From Cupriavidus basilensis (lineage in GTDB: Bacteria > Pseudomonadota > Gammaproteobacteria > Burkholderiales > Burkholderiaceae), in assembly GCF_008801925.2 (NCBI RefSeq), contig NZ_CP062803.1, forward strand, positions 2,790,001-2,854,000: a DNA stretch of 64,000 bases. Reading direction: 5' to 3'. Positions 44,033 through 51,933 of this stretch are shown here, piece by piece; the first letter of the stretch is position 1; each line of letters opens with the position of its first letter. The notes under the pieces were generated by a model that was not told where the DNA came from, made no database searches, and saw only the letters and a list, made by a program, of their open reading frames with translations. The position numbers were made by a program, and so were the translations under genes.

Positions 44033-45637
44033 ATGCAGACACTGCACACCCCCATCCTGCCGCCCGACCGCGCCACCCTGCTCGCCACCCTCGAGCGCGA
44101 GCCGAAGTGGGATGTCATCGTCATCGGCGGCGGCGCCACCGGCCTGGGCACGGCGGTGGATGCCGCCTCGCGCGGCTACCGCACGCTGCTGGTGGAGGCC
44201 GCCGACTTCGCCAAGGGCACCTCCAGCAAGGCCACCAAGCTGGTTCACGGCGGCGTGCGCTACCTCGCGCAGGGCAATATCAGCCTGGTGCGCGAGGCGC
44301 TGCATGAGCGTGGCCTGCTGGCCCGCAACGCGCCGCACCTGGTGTGGCCGCTTGGCTTCGTGGTGCCGGCCTACCAGTTGTTCGACCAGCCCTTCTACGG
44401 CATCGGCCTGAAGCTATACGACATGCTGGCCGGCGGCCTCAACCTGTCCGGCAGCCGCTGGCTCAACCACCGCGAAACCCTGGCGGCGGCGCCGACCCTG
44501 GCCGAGCACGTGGGCGGGCGGCCCCTGCGCGGCGGCAACCTGTATTTCGACGGGCAGTTCGACGATGCCCGCCTGGCCATCGCCCTGATGCGCACGCTGT
44601 TCGACGTGGGCGGCACGGCCATCAACTACCTGCGCGTGAGCGGGCTGTCGCAGCGCAACGGGGTAATCGACGGCGTCACCGTGAAGGACGTGCTGGGCGA
44701 CGCCAGCTTCGACCTGAAGGCGTCCTGCGTGATCAACGCCACCGGCGTGTGGGTCGATGCCGTGCGCCAGATGGAAGACGGCCAGGCCCGCAGCATGGTG
44801 GCCCCCAGCCAGGGCGTGCACCTGACCTTGCCGCGCAGCTTCCTGCCCGGCGACCGTGCCATCCTGATCCCCAAGACCGATGACGGCCGTGTGCTCTTCG
44901 TCGTGCCCTGGAACGGCCACACCATCATCGGCACCACCGATACGCCGCGCAAGGACCTGCCGCTGGAGCCTCGCGCGGGCGCCGACGATGTCGACTTCAT
45001 CCTGGAAACCGCCACGCGCTACCTGTCGCGCGCGCCAACCCGCGCCGACGTGACCAGCGTCTGGGCAGGCCTGCGCCCACTGGTCAAGGCCACCGGCGAA
45101 GCCTCCACCGCCTCGCTCTCGCGCGAGCACACCATCCTGGTGTCCAAGGCCGGCCTGATCACCGTCACCGGCGGCAAGTGGACCACCTACCGCAAGATGG
45201 CCGAGGACGTGGTAGGCACGGCCATCCAGCGCCAGATGCTGCCGGCCGCGCCCTGCGTGACGGCGGATCTGCCGCTGCACGGCGCGCAAGGCTTGCCCGC
45301 TAACCTGCCCGCGCCCGGCAGCGGCTCGCCGGACCGTTACTACGGCAACGAGGTCGGCATGCTGCACACGCTGCCCGGCAACGACGAAATGCTGATGCCC
45401 GGCGCCGGGTTGACCGCCGCCCATGTGCGCTTTGCCGCGCGCTTCGAACTGGCTCGGCGAGTCGAGGACGTGCTGGCGCGCCGCAATCGCGCCTTGTTCC
45501 TGGAAGCCAGCGCCGCGAGCGCGGCAGCGCCGCGGGTGGCCGAGATCCTGGCCGAGGAGCATGGGCACGACGCCGCCTGGCAAGCGTCCGAGGTAGCCAG
45601 CTTCCGGGAGCTTGCAAGCGGCTATATGCTGGCCTGA
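44033..45637 (+). CDS. glpD: Aerobic glycerol-3-phosphate dehydrogenase
   Basis: A 534-residue membrane-associated FAD enzyme that oxidises glycerol-3-phosphate to dihydroxyacetone phosphate and passes electrons to quinone. Seen are the N-terminal dinucleotide motif DVIVIGGGATGLGTAVDAASRGY, FAKGTSSKATKLVHGGVRYL, and TGGKWTTYRKMAEDV near the C-terminal part. AAGGAATC precedes ATG. It completes the glycerol route with glpK and the ABC importer. Confidence 0.96.
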   Translation: MQTLHTPILPPDRATLLATLEREPKWDVIVIGGGATGLGTAVDAASRGYRTLLVEAADFAKGTSSKATKLVHGGVRYLAQGNISLVREALHERGLLARNAPHLVWPLGFVVPAYQLFDQPFYGIGLKLYDMLAGGLNLSGSRWLNHRETLAAAPTLAEHVGGRPLRGGNLYFDGQFDDARLAIALMRTLFDVGGTAINYLRVSGLSQRNGVIDGVTVKDVLGDASFDLKASCVINATGVWVDAVRQMEDGQARSMVAPSQGVHLTLPRSFLPGDRAILIPKTDDGRVLFVVPWNGHTIIGTTDTPRKDLPLEPRAGADDVDFILETATRYLSRAPTRADVTSVWAGLRPLVKATGEASTASLSREHTILVSKAGLITVTGGKWTTYRKMAEDVVGTAIQRQMLPAAPCVTADLPLHGAQGLPANLPAPGSGSPDRYYGNEVGMLHTLPGNDEMLMPGAGLTAAHVRFAARFELARRVEDVLARRNRALFLEASAASAAAPRVAEILAEEHGHDAAWQASEVASFRELASGYMLA

Positions 45638-45748
45638 CCCCCGGTGCAGGGATGCCACCTGGCCTCGCATCCCGCTGGAAATACGCCAGCCAGGACCTGG
45701 GCCACCTCATCGACGTCTTGCTACCAAGCTTGCTAACAAGGAAACCAG

Positions 45749-46123
45749 ATGCCTCTTCGTTCGCCCGTGCATCGCTTCACGACCTGCGCCATCGCCGCCG
45801 CCATCGGCCTGGCCGTTGCCCCCGCCATGGCCAAGCCCGGCATCGACGGCGTGCGCTTCGACCCGCCCCGTACCGTGCGCTACCAGTGCGACGACGGCAA
45901 GCAGGTCACGGCGCGCTATTTCAACAGCACCGACAACCAGATCGCCATCCTGCGGCTGGATGGGAAGCCGCTGCTCTTTGTCAGCGTGCTGGCCGGCTCG
46001 GGCGCCCGCTATGCGCATGGTGCCTATCTGTGGATCACCAAGGGCGACGAAGGCATGCTGCAGGACCTGACCAGGGGCGAGAGCGCACCACCGGCCTACG
46101 CTAACTGCCACGCGGCGAAATAG
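45749..46123 (+). CDS. MliC-family lysozyme inhibitor-like periplasmic protein
   Basis: A 124-residue protein with a signal peptide (cleavage near AMA-KP). The mature part fits the MliC/PliC family: YQCDDGKQVTARYFN, AILRLDGKPLLFVSVLAGSGARY and LWITKGDEGML, with the two Cys (YQC and ANCH) that form the family disulfide. No lipobox Cys is seen, so it is soluble in the periplasm. Such proteins block c-type lysozymes. It stands alone after glpD with a good ribosome site (AAGGAA). Confidence 0.8.
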   Translation: MPLRSPVHRFTTCAIAAAIGLAVAPAMAKPGIDGVRFDPPRTVRYQCDDGKQVTARYFNSTDNQIAILRLDGKPLLFVSVLAGSGARYAHGAYLWITKGDEGMLQDLTRGESAPPAYANCHAAK

Positions 46124-46232
46124 GGCTCGGGAGCGGTGCCTGGGCAGCGCCCGAGCAGGTCATCGCCAGAACATTTTGGTGCTTGCGCCCTGGCCGAGCG
46201 ATAATGCGGGTTATCGAATCAGGGAGAACACC

Positions 46233-46619
46233 ATGGACGAGATTGATGATCTGTCCGATCTGCCGATGCCCCGCTTTATCTGGGGCTTCGCGATCTTTAC
46301 GCCCAAGGGCGGCGAGGTCATGCATGACGAATTTGAATATCTGACCCACACCCGCGCACCCCGCTTCACCTGCCGGGTGGTCGAACTGGAAGACATGCCG
46401 GTCGACAGCGAGGAAAGCGGCATCGACGGGCGCATCGTGCATTACGATGAGCCCGGCCGCCTGTTCTACATCTCCGACGCCGGCATCGCGCTGGTGAACT
46501 TTGAGCTGTTCGACAAAGTGCCGGAGAAGCAAAAGCTCAAGAAGATCTGCGACGAAGCCATCGAAAACTGGATGCTTCGCCGCGATTTCCTCGATTCGGA
46601 AGAAGGCGAAGAGGACTGA
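46233..46619 (+). CDS. Conserved hypothetical acidic protein (128 aa)
   Basis: ATG 46233 follows AGGGAG by seven bases. The protein is acidic at both ends (MDEIDDLSDLP at the start and EEGEED at the end), with a compact central part (FIWGFAIFTPKGGEVMHDEFEYLTHT and RIVHYDEPGRLFYISDAG). No signal peptide or membrane span is visible. No family is recognised. It looks like a genuine cytoplasmic protein because codon usage and start signals are good. Confidence 0.7.
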   Translation: MDEIDDLSDLPMPRFIWGFAIFTPKGGEVMHDEFEYLTHTRAPRFTCRVVELEDMPVDSEESGIDGRIVHYDEPGRLFYISDAGIALVNFELFDKVPEKQKLKKICDEAIENWMLRRDFLDSEEGEED

Positions 46620-46867
46620 GCGCCCTTTGCTCCACCCCGTGGGGATGACGACCAGAAGGTTGTGATCCCCTGGAGCGGTCCCCGCGGCCGCTCCGTTCCC
46701 TCCGCCCTGGCGTGCCTCGCCGCGGGCAACCACACTGCCCGAGTCTTTCCCTCCCCCCGCCCCCGTCAGCCCAGTCCTACACCGCAAGCGGAAACCGCCG
46801 GACACCGTGCGAAAACGGCCATGCCTATAGTGGAACCGTGGAAAACAGATAGGAAAGGAAGGAAATC

Positions 46868-46942
46868 ATGCCCTACATTCTTGCCTGGCTGCTCGGTGTC
46901 CCTGCCTTTGTATTGCTGCTGATCTGGCTGTTCGTGCATTGA
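46868..46942 (+). CDS. 24-residue single-span membrane peptide
   Basis: ATG 46868 has GGAAGG eight bases upstream. The product is almost wholly hydrophobic (begins MPYILAWLLGVP and ends WLFVH), a single membrane span with no soluble part. A strong terminator at 47031 follows. Very small membrane proteins of this form often act as subunits or modulators of larger complexes; the partner is unknown. Confidence 0.55.
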   Translation: MPYILAWLLGVPAFVLLLIWLFVH

Positions 46943-47030
46943 ATGAAGTTTTGCCCTCGCTCACACAAGAACCGAACCGCATCCGGGAAACCACCCCCTG
47001 AATATCCCCCACTTAAAAGCAATGACAAAA

Positions 47031-47065
47031 GCAAAACGCCCGCTGAAACCCAGCGGGCGTTTTGC
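47031..47065. terminator. Strong bidirectional terminator
   Basis: A perfect 15-bp stem GCAAAACGCCCGCTG/CAGCGGGCGTTTTGC around AAACC, with A-rich and T-rich flanks. It lies 88 bp after the 24-residue peptide gene, and also beyond the converging gene at 47163. Confidence 0.88.
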
Positions 47066-47162
47066 TTGCTTCTGTTTGCTTTGGCCCTGCGCATCACACC
47101 GTTCGCGCGGACAAAAAGGCACAAACCAGTGCTTCATGCCCACCCGGCCCAGCGCGCTGCGA

Positions 47163-47447
47163 TCAGGCTGCCGCGTCTTCCTGCGGCAGGCCGCGTTCCA
47201 ACGCTTCTTTCAGCAGGCCGCTCATGCCACCGGCATGTGCCGGTGCCAGTGCCTGCAGGCGCTTCACCAACTCGGCATCCAGCTTGCACGCAAACGGCAC
47301 CAGGCCTTGCTCCTGGTCGAGCCGGCGCTGTTCGCGGCGATCGACCTTGGCCGGGCCGGTATCACGGCCGGCACGGACTGCGGCGGACAGCTTCAGGCTG
47401 TTTGCGAGCTTCAGAGCTTTGTTCTTTTCGAGGTCGGTCTTTTTCAC
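47163..47447 (-). CDS. Conserved hypothetical protein (about 94 aa)
   Basis: The start is probably GTG at 47447, giving VKKTDLEKNKALKLANSLK. The middle is highly charged (DRREQRRLDQEQG), and the C-terminal half, FACKLDAELVKRLQALAPAHAGGMSGLLKEALERGL, resembles a small ribbon-helix-helix-like or helical module. No membrane segment is seen. The frame is open upstream to 47549 without support. No family is recognised. Confidence 0.55.
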   Translation of the reverse strand: MKKTDLEKNKALKLANSLKLSAAVRAGRDTGPAKVDRREQRRLDQEQGLVPFACKLDAELVKRLQALAPAHAGGMSGLLKEALERGLPQEDAAA

Positions 47448-47574
47448 GGCTTGTTCCGCTAGAGTCTGTCTGGGGCGGTATTGTACGCAGGTCGGCGGGA
47501 GAGCCCGCCTTTGCGTCGCGCATATGACGCGATGCATGCCTGCCGGCACTGCATGGCGTCACCACGCCAGCCCC

Positions 47575-47802
47575 CTACCGCGCCTGCCTCACCTCGATCA
47601 AATCCGCCGCCACCCGCTCGATCTCCGCGTAGACAGGAAGCGCCTCGTCGGGGCCAGTGCACCCGACACCGGTCGCGCTGGCTTCGTCCGCGCCCAGCGG
47701 ATGAAAGACAAAGGCCATGCCTGGCTTCCACCTCGGGTCGTTCTTCAGGCTTTCATTGAGGATGGCCAGGTACTGGCTGCGAGTGAACACGTGTTTTGAC
47801 AT
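47575..47802 (-). CDS. Small hypothetical protein (75 aa)
   Basis: ATG 47802 is preceded by GGAGGTG five bases upstream, a very strong ribosome site, which argues for a real gene. The product begins MSKHVFTRSQYLAILNESLK and has PRWKPGMAFVFHPLGAD in the middle. It is soluble with no signal peptide. No function is known. The frame's continuation to 48165 lacks support. Confidence 0.6.
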   Translation of the reverse strand: MSKHVFTRSQYLAILNESLKNDPRWKPGMAFVFHPLGADEASATGVGCTGPDEALPVYAEIERVAADLIEVRQAR

Positions 47803-48004
47803 CTTCACCTCCGATAATTTGTCGGGATCGTAGCATGGCGCGCGGCCCGATTCGGGTGAGCCTTGATTCACGCGCGCCAACCCGCATGCGATGATCACCT
47901 TGCATTTGCAGCAATCGAGCCCTTCCCGATGCCACATCGGTGCCACACCGAGGCTGCATCGATAAGACATTGCCAAGACAACGATAAGACAAAGGATGAG
48001 ACAA

Positions 48005-49276
48005 ATGATACGTAGCACTTTGCCTGCGCTGGCGGTCGCTCTGCTGGCCGCCTGCGCGGCCCCGGCCAACACGCAAAATACCGCAGCGCTCACGACCGGC
48101 TTCTCCGCCACGCAACTAGACAGCATGAGCGCACGCGTGCGTGCCGATGTCGCGCAGGGGCGCATTCCCGGCGCCGTCTACCTGGTGGCCCGCAACGGCA
48201 GCATCGTCAACACGCAGACCATCGGCTGGCAGGATGCGGCGGGCAAGGTGCCGATGCGCCCGGACTCGATTTTCCGCATCTACTCGATGAGCAAGCCGAT
48301 CGTCTCGGTGGCAGTCATGATGATGGTCGAGGACGGCCGCATCCAGCTGGCCGACCCGGTGTCGAAGTACCTGCCCGAGCTCAAGGACCTGCGCGTTGGT
48401 GTGGAGAAGACCGACGCTGCCGGCAAGCCCGTGCTGGAACTGGTGCCCGCCCAGCGCGAAATGACCGTGCAGGACCTGCTGCGCCACACGTCTGGCCTGA
48501 CCTACGGCGTGTTCGGCAAGTCGCTGGTCAAGGAGGAATACAAGCGGCTGGACGTGGATGCCACCGAGCAAAGCAATACCGAGTTCATTGCGCGTCTGGC
48601 CAAGGTGCCGCTGCAGTTCCAGCCCGGCACCACTTGGGAATACAGCCGCTCCACCGATGTCTTGGGCGCCTTGCTCGAACGCGTGTCGGGCCAGACGCTG
48701 GCCACGCATCTGCAGCAGCGGATCTTTACGCCATTGCAGATGAAAGACACCGGTTTCTGGGTTCCGCCGGCACAGCAAGGCCGCATTGCGGAGCCCTTTG
48801 CGGTCGATCCCGACAGCAAGGTGCCGGTCGCGCTGATCGACGTACGCCGCGCTCCGAAGCTTGAATCGGGCGGCGGTGGCCTGGTATCGACCGCGGCCGA
48901 CTACTTCCGCTTTGCCCAGATGCTGCTCAATGGCGGCGAGATCGACGGGGTGCGCCTGCTATCGCCCAGGACGGTCGCCTACATGACGGCCGACCACCTC
49001 GGCGTCGTGGGTGCCCGTTCCCTGGCGCGCGGCGCGGCCTACCTGCCGGGGCCCGGCTATGGCTTTGGCCTGGGTTTCGGCACGCGCACGGGCATCGGCG
49101 AATCAGCCACGCCGGGTTCCGTCGGGGACTACTACTGGGGCGGGGTCGGGGGCACCTACTTCTGGGTCGACCCGAAGGAGAAGACCGTGGCGATCTGGAT
49201 GATGCAGGCGCCGGGGCAGCGCGAGTATTACCGCGCGTGGTTCAGGAACACGGTGTACAGCGCGATGATCCCATGA
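48005..49276 (+). CDS. Serine hydrolase of the beta-lactamase class C/EstB type, lipoprotein
   Basis: A 423-residue protein with an N-terminal lipobox (LLAAC at about residue 16), so it is probably anchored in the outer membrane. The beta-lactamase-related motifs are Ser-x-x-Lys in YSMSK, Tyr in WEYSRS (the usual YxN is YSR), and late glycine motifs GGVGG. These enzymes are often esterases or peptidases, not true beta-lactamases. ATG 48005 has AAAGGA eight bases upstream; ATG 47996 is an alternative. Confidence 0.87.
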   Translation: MIRSTLPALAVALLAACAAPANTQNTAALTTGFSATQLDSMSARVRADVAQGRIPGAVYLVARNGSIVNTQTIGWQDAAGKVPMRPDSIFRIYSMSKPIVSVAVMMMVEDGRIQLADPVSKYLPELKDLRVGVEKTDAAGKPVLELVPAQREMTVQDLLRHTSGLTYGVFGKSLVKEEYKRLDVDATEQSNTEFIARLAKVPLQFQPGTTWEYSRSTDVLGALLERVSGQTLATHLQQRIFTPLQMKDTGFWVPPAQQGRIAEPFAVDPDSKVPVALIDVRRAPKLESGGGGLVSTAADYFRFAQMLLNGGEIDGVRLLSPRTVAYMTADHLGVVGARSLARGAAYLPGPGYGFGLGFGTRTGIGESATPGSVGDYYWGGVGGTYFWVDPKEKTVAIWMMQAPGQREYYRAWFRNTVYSAMIP

Positions 49277-49388
49277 CGTCATGACGCCATGATGAAGCGC
49301 CGCGGTGGCCGCCCGCTGCCACCGCGGCTGGCGTGCCTGCCCGTGCCTGAGCGCCCCCGCCAGGCGCCTTGCAGCCCCCTACAGCGTC

Positions 49389-49673
49389 CTACAGCGCAGC
49401 AACGGACTCGCCCGGCACCAGGCCGTTGATGATGTCCTCGCCGAACTTCACGGCGCCGCGGCGCGCGGTGCCGATATTGTCCCAGGGCGCGGCGCTGAGG
49501 CGAAACACGCGCGAGCGCTCGGTCCCCGGCTCATGCCCCTCGCGGCAGATCACCACCGACGCGTTGAAGCTGCGATCCGGCCGGCGCTCGGGCCAGGTAC
49601 GTTCCGCCTGGTGACGATAGATCAGCGGGTAGAGATCGAAGCCTTTGTAGCGGGTGAAAGGTCCTGTGTCCAA
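49389..49673 (-). CDS. Conserved hypothetical protein (about 94 aa), TTG start
   Basis: The likely start is TTG at 49673, with GGGGAG eight bases before it. The product begins LDTGPFTRYKGFDLYPLIYRH and continues through SFNASVVICREGHEPGTERSR to DIINGLVPGESVAAL. The frame runs on to 49910, but the upstream part is Pro/Ala/Arg-rich and unlike a protein. No domain is recognised. Confidence 0.55.
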   Translation of the reverse strand: MDTGPFTRYKGFDLYPLIYRHQAERTWPERRPDRSFNASVVICREGHEPGTERSRVFRLSAAPWDNIGTARRGAVKFGEDIINGLVPGESVAAL

Positions 49674-49791
49674 CTTGCGCTCCCCTGTCGATGATGGATG
49701 GGTGGATGCGGCCGGCGCCGCACCGCCACGGATTCGCCCCGCCCTGTTGCCAGGCGGTGGCGGGAATGCTTTTCGGGCAAATCGGGCCGCG

Positions 49792-50013
49792 TCAGTCTGC
49801 GGACTGTATCGACCAACCCGGCCCCTTGCCGTTCTTGTCGCTCTCATGGCGCCAGCGGCAGCCGCAATCGGCACAGGTGTAGGTGGCAAAGGTGATCGCG
49901 GGCTGGCCACGCGGCTTGATGCGCTGCGTATCCGTCAGAAGCAGCCGGGGATGCCCCGTGCCACCGGTCGAGCCGGGCCGTATCTGCGCACAGGCCTCGC
50001 ACATGCTCATCAT
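49792..50013 (-). CDS. Small zinc-ribbon-like hypothetical protein
   Basis: A 73-residue product with two Cys pairs, CEAC near the N-terminus and CADCGC near residue 48, spaced as in a small zinc ribbon. Three ATG codons (50013, 50010, 50004) follow GGGAGCG. No family is recognised. The neighbours are other small hypothetical genes. Confidence 0.5.
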   Translation of the reverse strand: MMSMCEACAQIRPGSTGGTGHPRLLLTDTQRIKPRGQPAITFATYTCADCGCRWRHESDKNGKGPGWSIQSAD

Positions 50014-50102
50014 CGCTCCCGCGCCTTGCGCATGCAGTCAGCGAGCGGGCCGCTGCGCGCCGGCAGTGTCAATGCTGCGCTCTCCCATGGCGCGCGTAGC
50101 GG

Positions 50103-50306
50103 TTACTTATCCGCCGCCATCGCCTTGAGCTGCGCGTCGCCAGCCACGCGCGCCGCGTCCGAGGTGGTAAAGGTATCGTCCGAAACAATGGTGCGCTTGA
50201 CCATCTGCGCAGCGAAGTCGACCAGCGTAATCACCCACACATAGCGCCCTGCCTGCGGTGCTGTCTGGACAATTGCCTGAAGATGCGGCGTGGAATCCTT
50301 AGCCAT
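50103..50306 (-). CDS. Small hypothetical protein (67 aa)
   Basis: ATG 50306 has GGAGGAG six bases upstream, a strong ribosome site. The product begins MAKDSTPHLQAIVQTAPQAG and contains YVWVITLVDFAAQMVKRTIV. It is soluble. The frame's extension upstream lacks support. Its function is unknown. Confidence 0.6.
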   Translation of the reverse strand: MAKDSTPHLQAIVQTAPQAGRYVWVITLVDFAAQMVKRTIVSDDTFTTSDAARVAGDAQLKAMAADK

Positions 50307-50355
50307 GATGCTCCTCCGGAGAATCGGATCAGGCCACTGTAGCACGAGTTGCGCA

Positions 50356-50873
50356 TTAGGCTGCCGCAGCGCCGGCACGCCGCGCTCGTCAGACCCACTG
50401 CAGTTCGCGCAGCGTTTCTCGCCAGGCATGCGCGACCGCACGCAGATGATCTATGTGGAGACCGCCCGCTCCACCGACAGCCTTGTCGCGGCGCCGGACA
50501 TCGGCGCCGCGCTGCCCATGCTCACCACCGCCATCGGCAAGGCCTGGCTATGCAAGGTGCCCGCCGAAGAGCGCGAAAGCGTGCTCAATCGCCTGCGCCT
50601 CCAAGACCCTGATGCCTTCGTGCGCTTCCAGCCACAGCTCTTGCGCCTGCGGCAGGATTTCGAGGCCAAGGGCTACTCGTGAACCGTCGCGAATGGCGCA
50701 ACGATGTCCATGCCGTTGCCGTGCCGCTGTTCCGGCCGGTGGATTCGCAATGGCTGATCTTCAACTGCGGGGTATCGGCGCAAGCCAGGCCATTCGCGGC
50801 GCGCGAGCGGGAAGTTGCGCCGGGGCTGATGGACCTGGTGCGAAACGTGGAGAGGCTGCTGGGGATGCGGTGA
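50356..50873 (+). pseudogene. IclR-family regulator, truncated and frameshifted
   Basis: The effector domain of an IclR regulator is recognisable in two frames. Frame one gives DPLQFAQRFSPGMRDRTQMIYVETAR and on to RLRQDFEAKGYS, ending at TGA 50680-50682. Frame two, opened by GTG at 50679, continues NRREWRNDVHAVAVPLFRP to the C-terminus, as in intact relatives with GYS/C followed by EW. A one-base change joins them. The HTH half is absent upstream, where a short gene on the other strand begins. It is clearly a remnant and unrelated in detail to the two intact IclR copies. Confidence 0.8.
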
Positions 50874-50900
50874 GAACGCCCGAACAACTCAAGCTCAGCC

Positions 50901-51293
50901 TCAATGCTCGAAATCCAGCCCGCCAAGCAGCACGGCAGGGTCTGCCTGCGAGCGCGTCCCGAAATCGATCTGCCGGGGCGTTTGCCACGCGCGCATCTTG
51001 CCCGGCAGGGCCGCGAGATAGAGCTCGAATTTTTCCGCGCCACCGGCAGCGAACAGCGCTTCCACCTCGAGACCGTCCCACGACAGGTAGACGTTCAATG
51101 GCTGCGTGAACCGCCGCGGCGCATCGAACGGCTCGCCGCACAGGCGCACGCGCGCTGCGCGGCCAGGCCTCTCGTCCGGCACCACCTCGACGTGAATGTG
51201 GCGCTTGAACAAATCCGCGATCGTCTGCGCAATCCGCGGGGCGAACTCCGCATTGAAACGCGCTGCAATGTCTTGGCTCACTCTGTGTCTCAT
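50901..51293 (-). CDS. Hypothetical protein (about 130 aa)
   Basis: ATG 51293 (MRHRVSQDIAARFNAEF) begins the plausible protein; the ribosome site is poor (CCGGG), and the frame is open to 51362. It has no signal peptide or membrane span. Features are RHIHVEVVPDERPGRAARV and ALFAAGGAEKFELYLAALPG. No family is recognised. Confidence 0.45.
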   Translation of the reverse strand: MRHRVSQDIAARFNAEFAPRIAQTIADLFKRHIHVEVVPDERPGRAARVRLCGEPFDAPRRFTQPLNVYLSWDGLEVEALFAAGGAEKFELYLAALPGKMRAWQTPRQIDFGTRSQADPAVLLGGLDFEH

Positions 51294-51444
51294 CCCGGTT
51301 TTTATCGATCGTAGCACGGCGCGTTTGCCGCGACGGCATTGGGAATACCCATGGATCGCCACGTGCAGCAGAATTCACAAGCACGATGACCCGCCGGCAA
51401 AAACCGTCCATGAGAGCCACCAGCAACCCGCGATTAAACTCAGG

Positions 51445-51472
51445 TTGACCCCGACTTCTGCTGACCTATACT
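51445..51472 (+). promoter_or_regulatory. Strong sigma-70-type promoter of a candidate small RNA
   Basis: TTGACC (51445-51450) and TATACT (51467-51472) with a 16-bp spacer. No gene follows on this strand for about 4.9 kb, but structured RNA sequence and a terminator do. Confidence 0.7.
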
Positions 51473-51479
51473 TGAGTCC

Positions 51480-51673
51480 TGTCGACTGAGACACGCCGTA
51501 GCAAAGCGAAGGTAAGTGGCAGATGATCCTCTGGCCAACATGGCAGTGAGATCGAGCAAGCCGATTAGGCTTGCAAGTCCGAACCGGATCCCAATGCGTT
51601 TGCCGACCCGGTTCGGTCCCCTCCCCCTTTCAACCGCGGGAAATAAAAAAGCACCTGCTACAGGTGCTTTTTT
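51480..51673 (+). ncRNA. Candidate stand-alone small RNA (about 194 nt)
   Basis: The transcript would begin near 51480. It contains hairpin 1, GCAAGCC-GATTA-GGCTTGC (51556-51574), hairpin 2, CCGAACCGG/CCGGTTCGG (51579-51616, 20-base loop), a C-rich single-stranded run (GGTCCCCTCCCCC, 51615-51627) that could pair with ribosome-binding sites, and a strong terminator at 51645. No coding frame is convincing. It was not recognised as 6S RNA, tmRNA, RNase P or SRP RNA. Confidence 0.6.
51645..51673 (+). terminator. Terminator of the candidate small RNA
   Basis: AAAAAAGCACCTG/CAGGTGCTTTTTT with loop CTA, followed by more T. The stem is perfect, 13 bp. Confidence 0.9.
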
Positions 51674-51743
51674 TATGTGTGGAGAGTTCGCCCATGCCAG
51701 CGCGCAAGACCCGTGCACTGCGCCTGAATCTGCCCCGAAAATA

Positions 51744-51774
51744 GAAAAAGCCCTTGAATATCAAGGGCTTTTTC
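51744..51774 (-). terminator. Terminator after tRNA-Ser
   Basis: A perfect 14-bp stem GAAAAAGCCCTTGA/TCAAGGGCTTTTTC around ATA, 8 bp beyond the tRNA 3' end on the minus strand. Confidence 0.88.
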
Positions 51775-51781
51775 GTTGTTC

Positions 51782-51871
51782 TGGCGGAGAGACGGGGATT
51801 CGAACCCCGGATAGGTATTAACCTATACACGCTTTCCAGGCGTGCGACTTAAACCACTCATCCATCTCTCC
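51782..51871 (-). tRNA. tRNA-Ser (anticodon GGA)
   Basis: Read on the minus strand it begins GGAGAGATGGATGAGTGG, has the anticodon stem CACGC/GCGTG with loop CTGGAAA (anticodon GGA, reads UCC), a long variable arm TATAGGTTAATACCTA typical of Ser, the T arm GGGGTTCGAATCCCC and the encoded CCA end. Confidence 0.95.
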
Positions 51872-51933
51872 AGCAAGTCCGCGAGTATATCAGAGTGTTG
51901 TTTCGCAAATCTAGTGTTTCGTGATCGAAGGCA

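Noticed and set aside
51516..51821. A plus-strand frame of 101 residues
   Set aside because: It reads through the perfect terminator at 51645-51673 and then into the tRNA-Ser gene, so it is not a credible protein.
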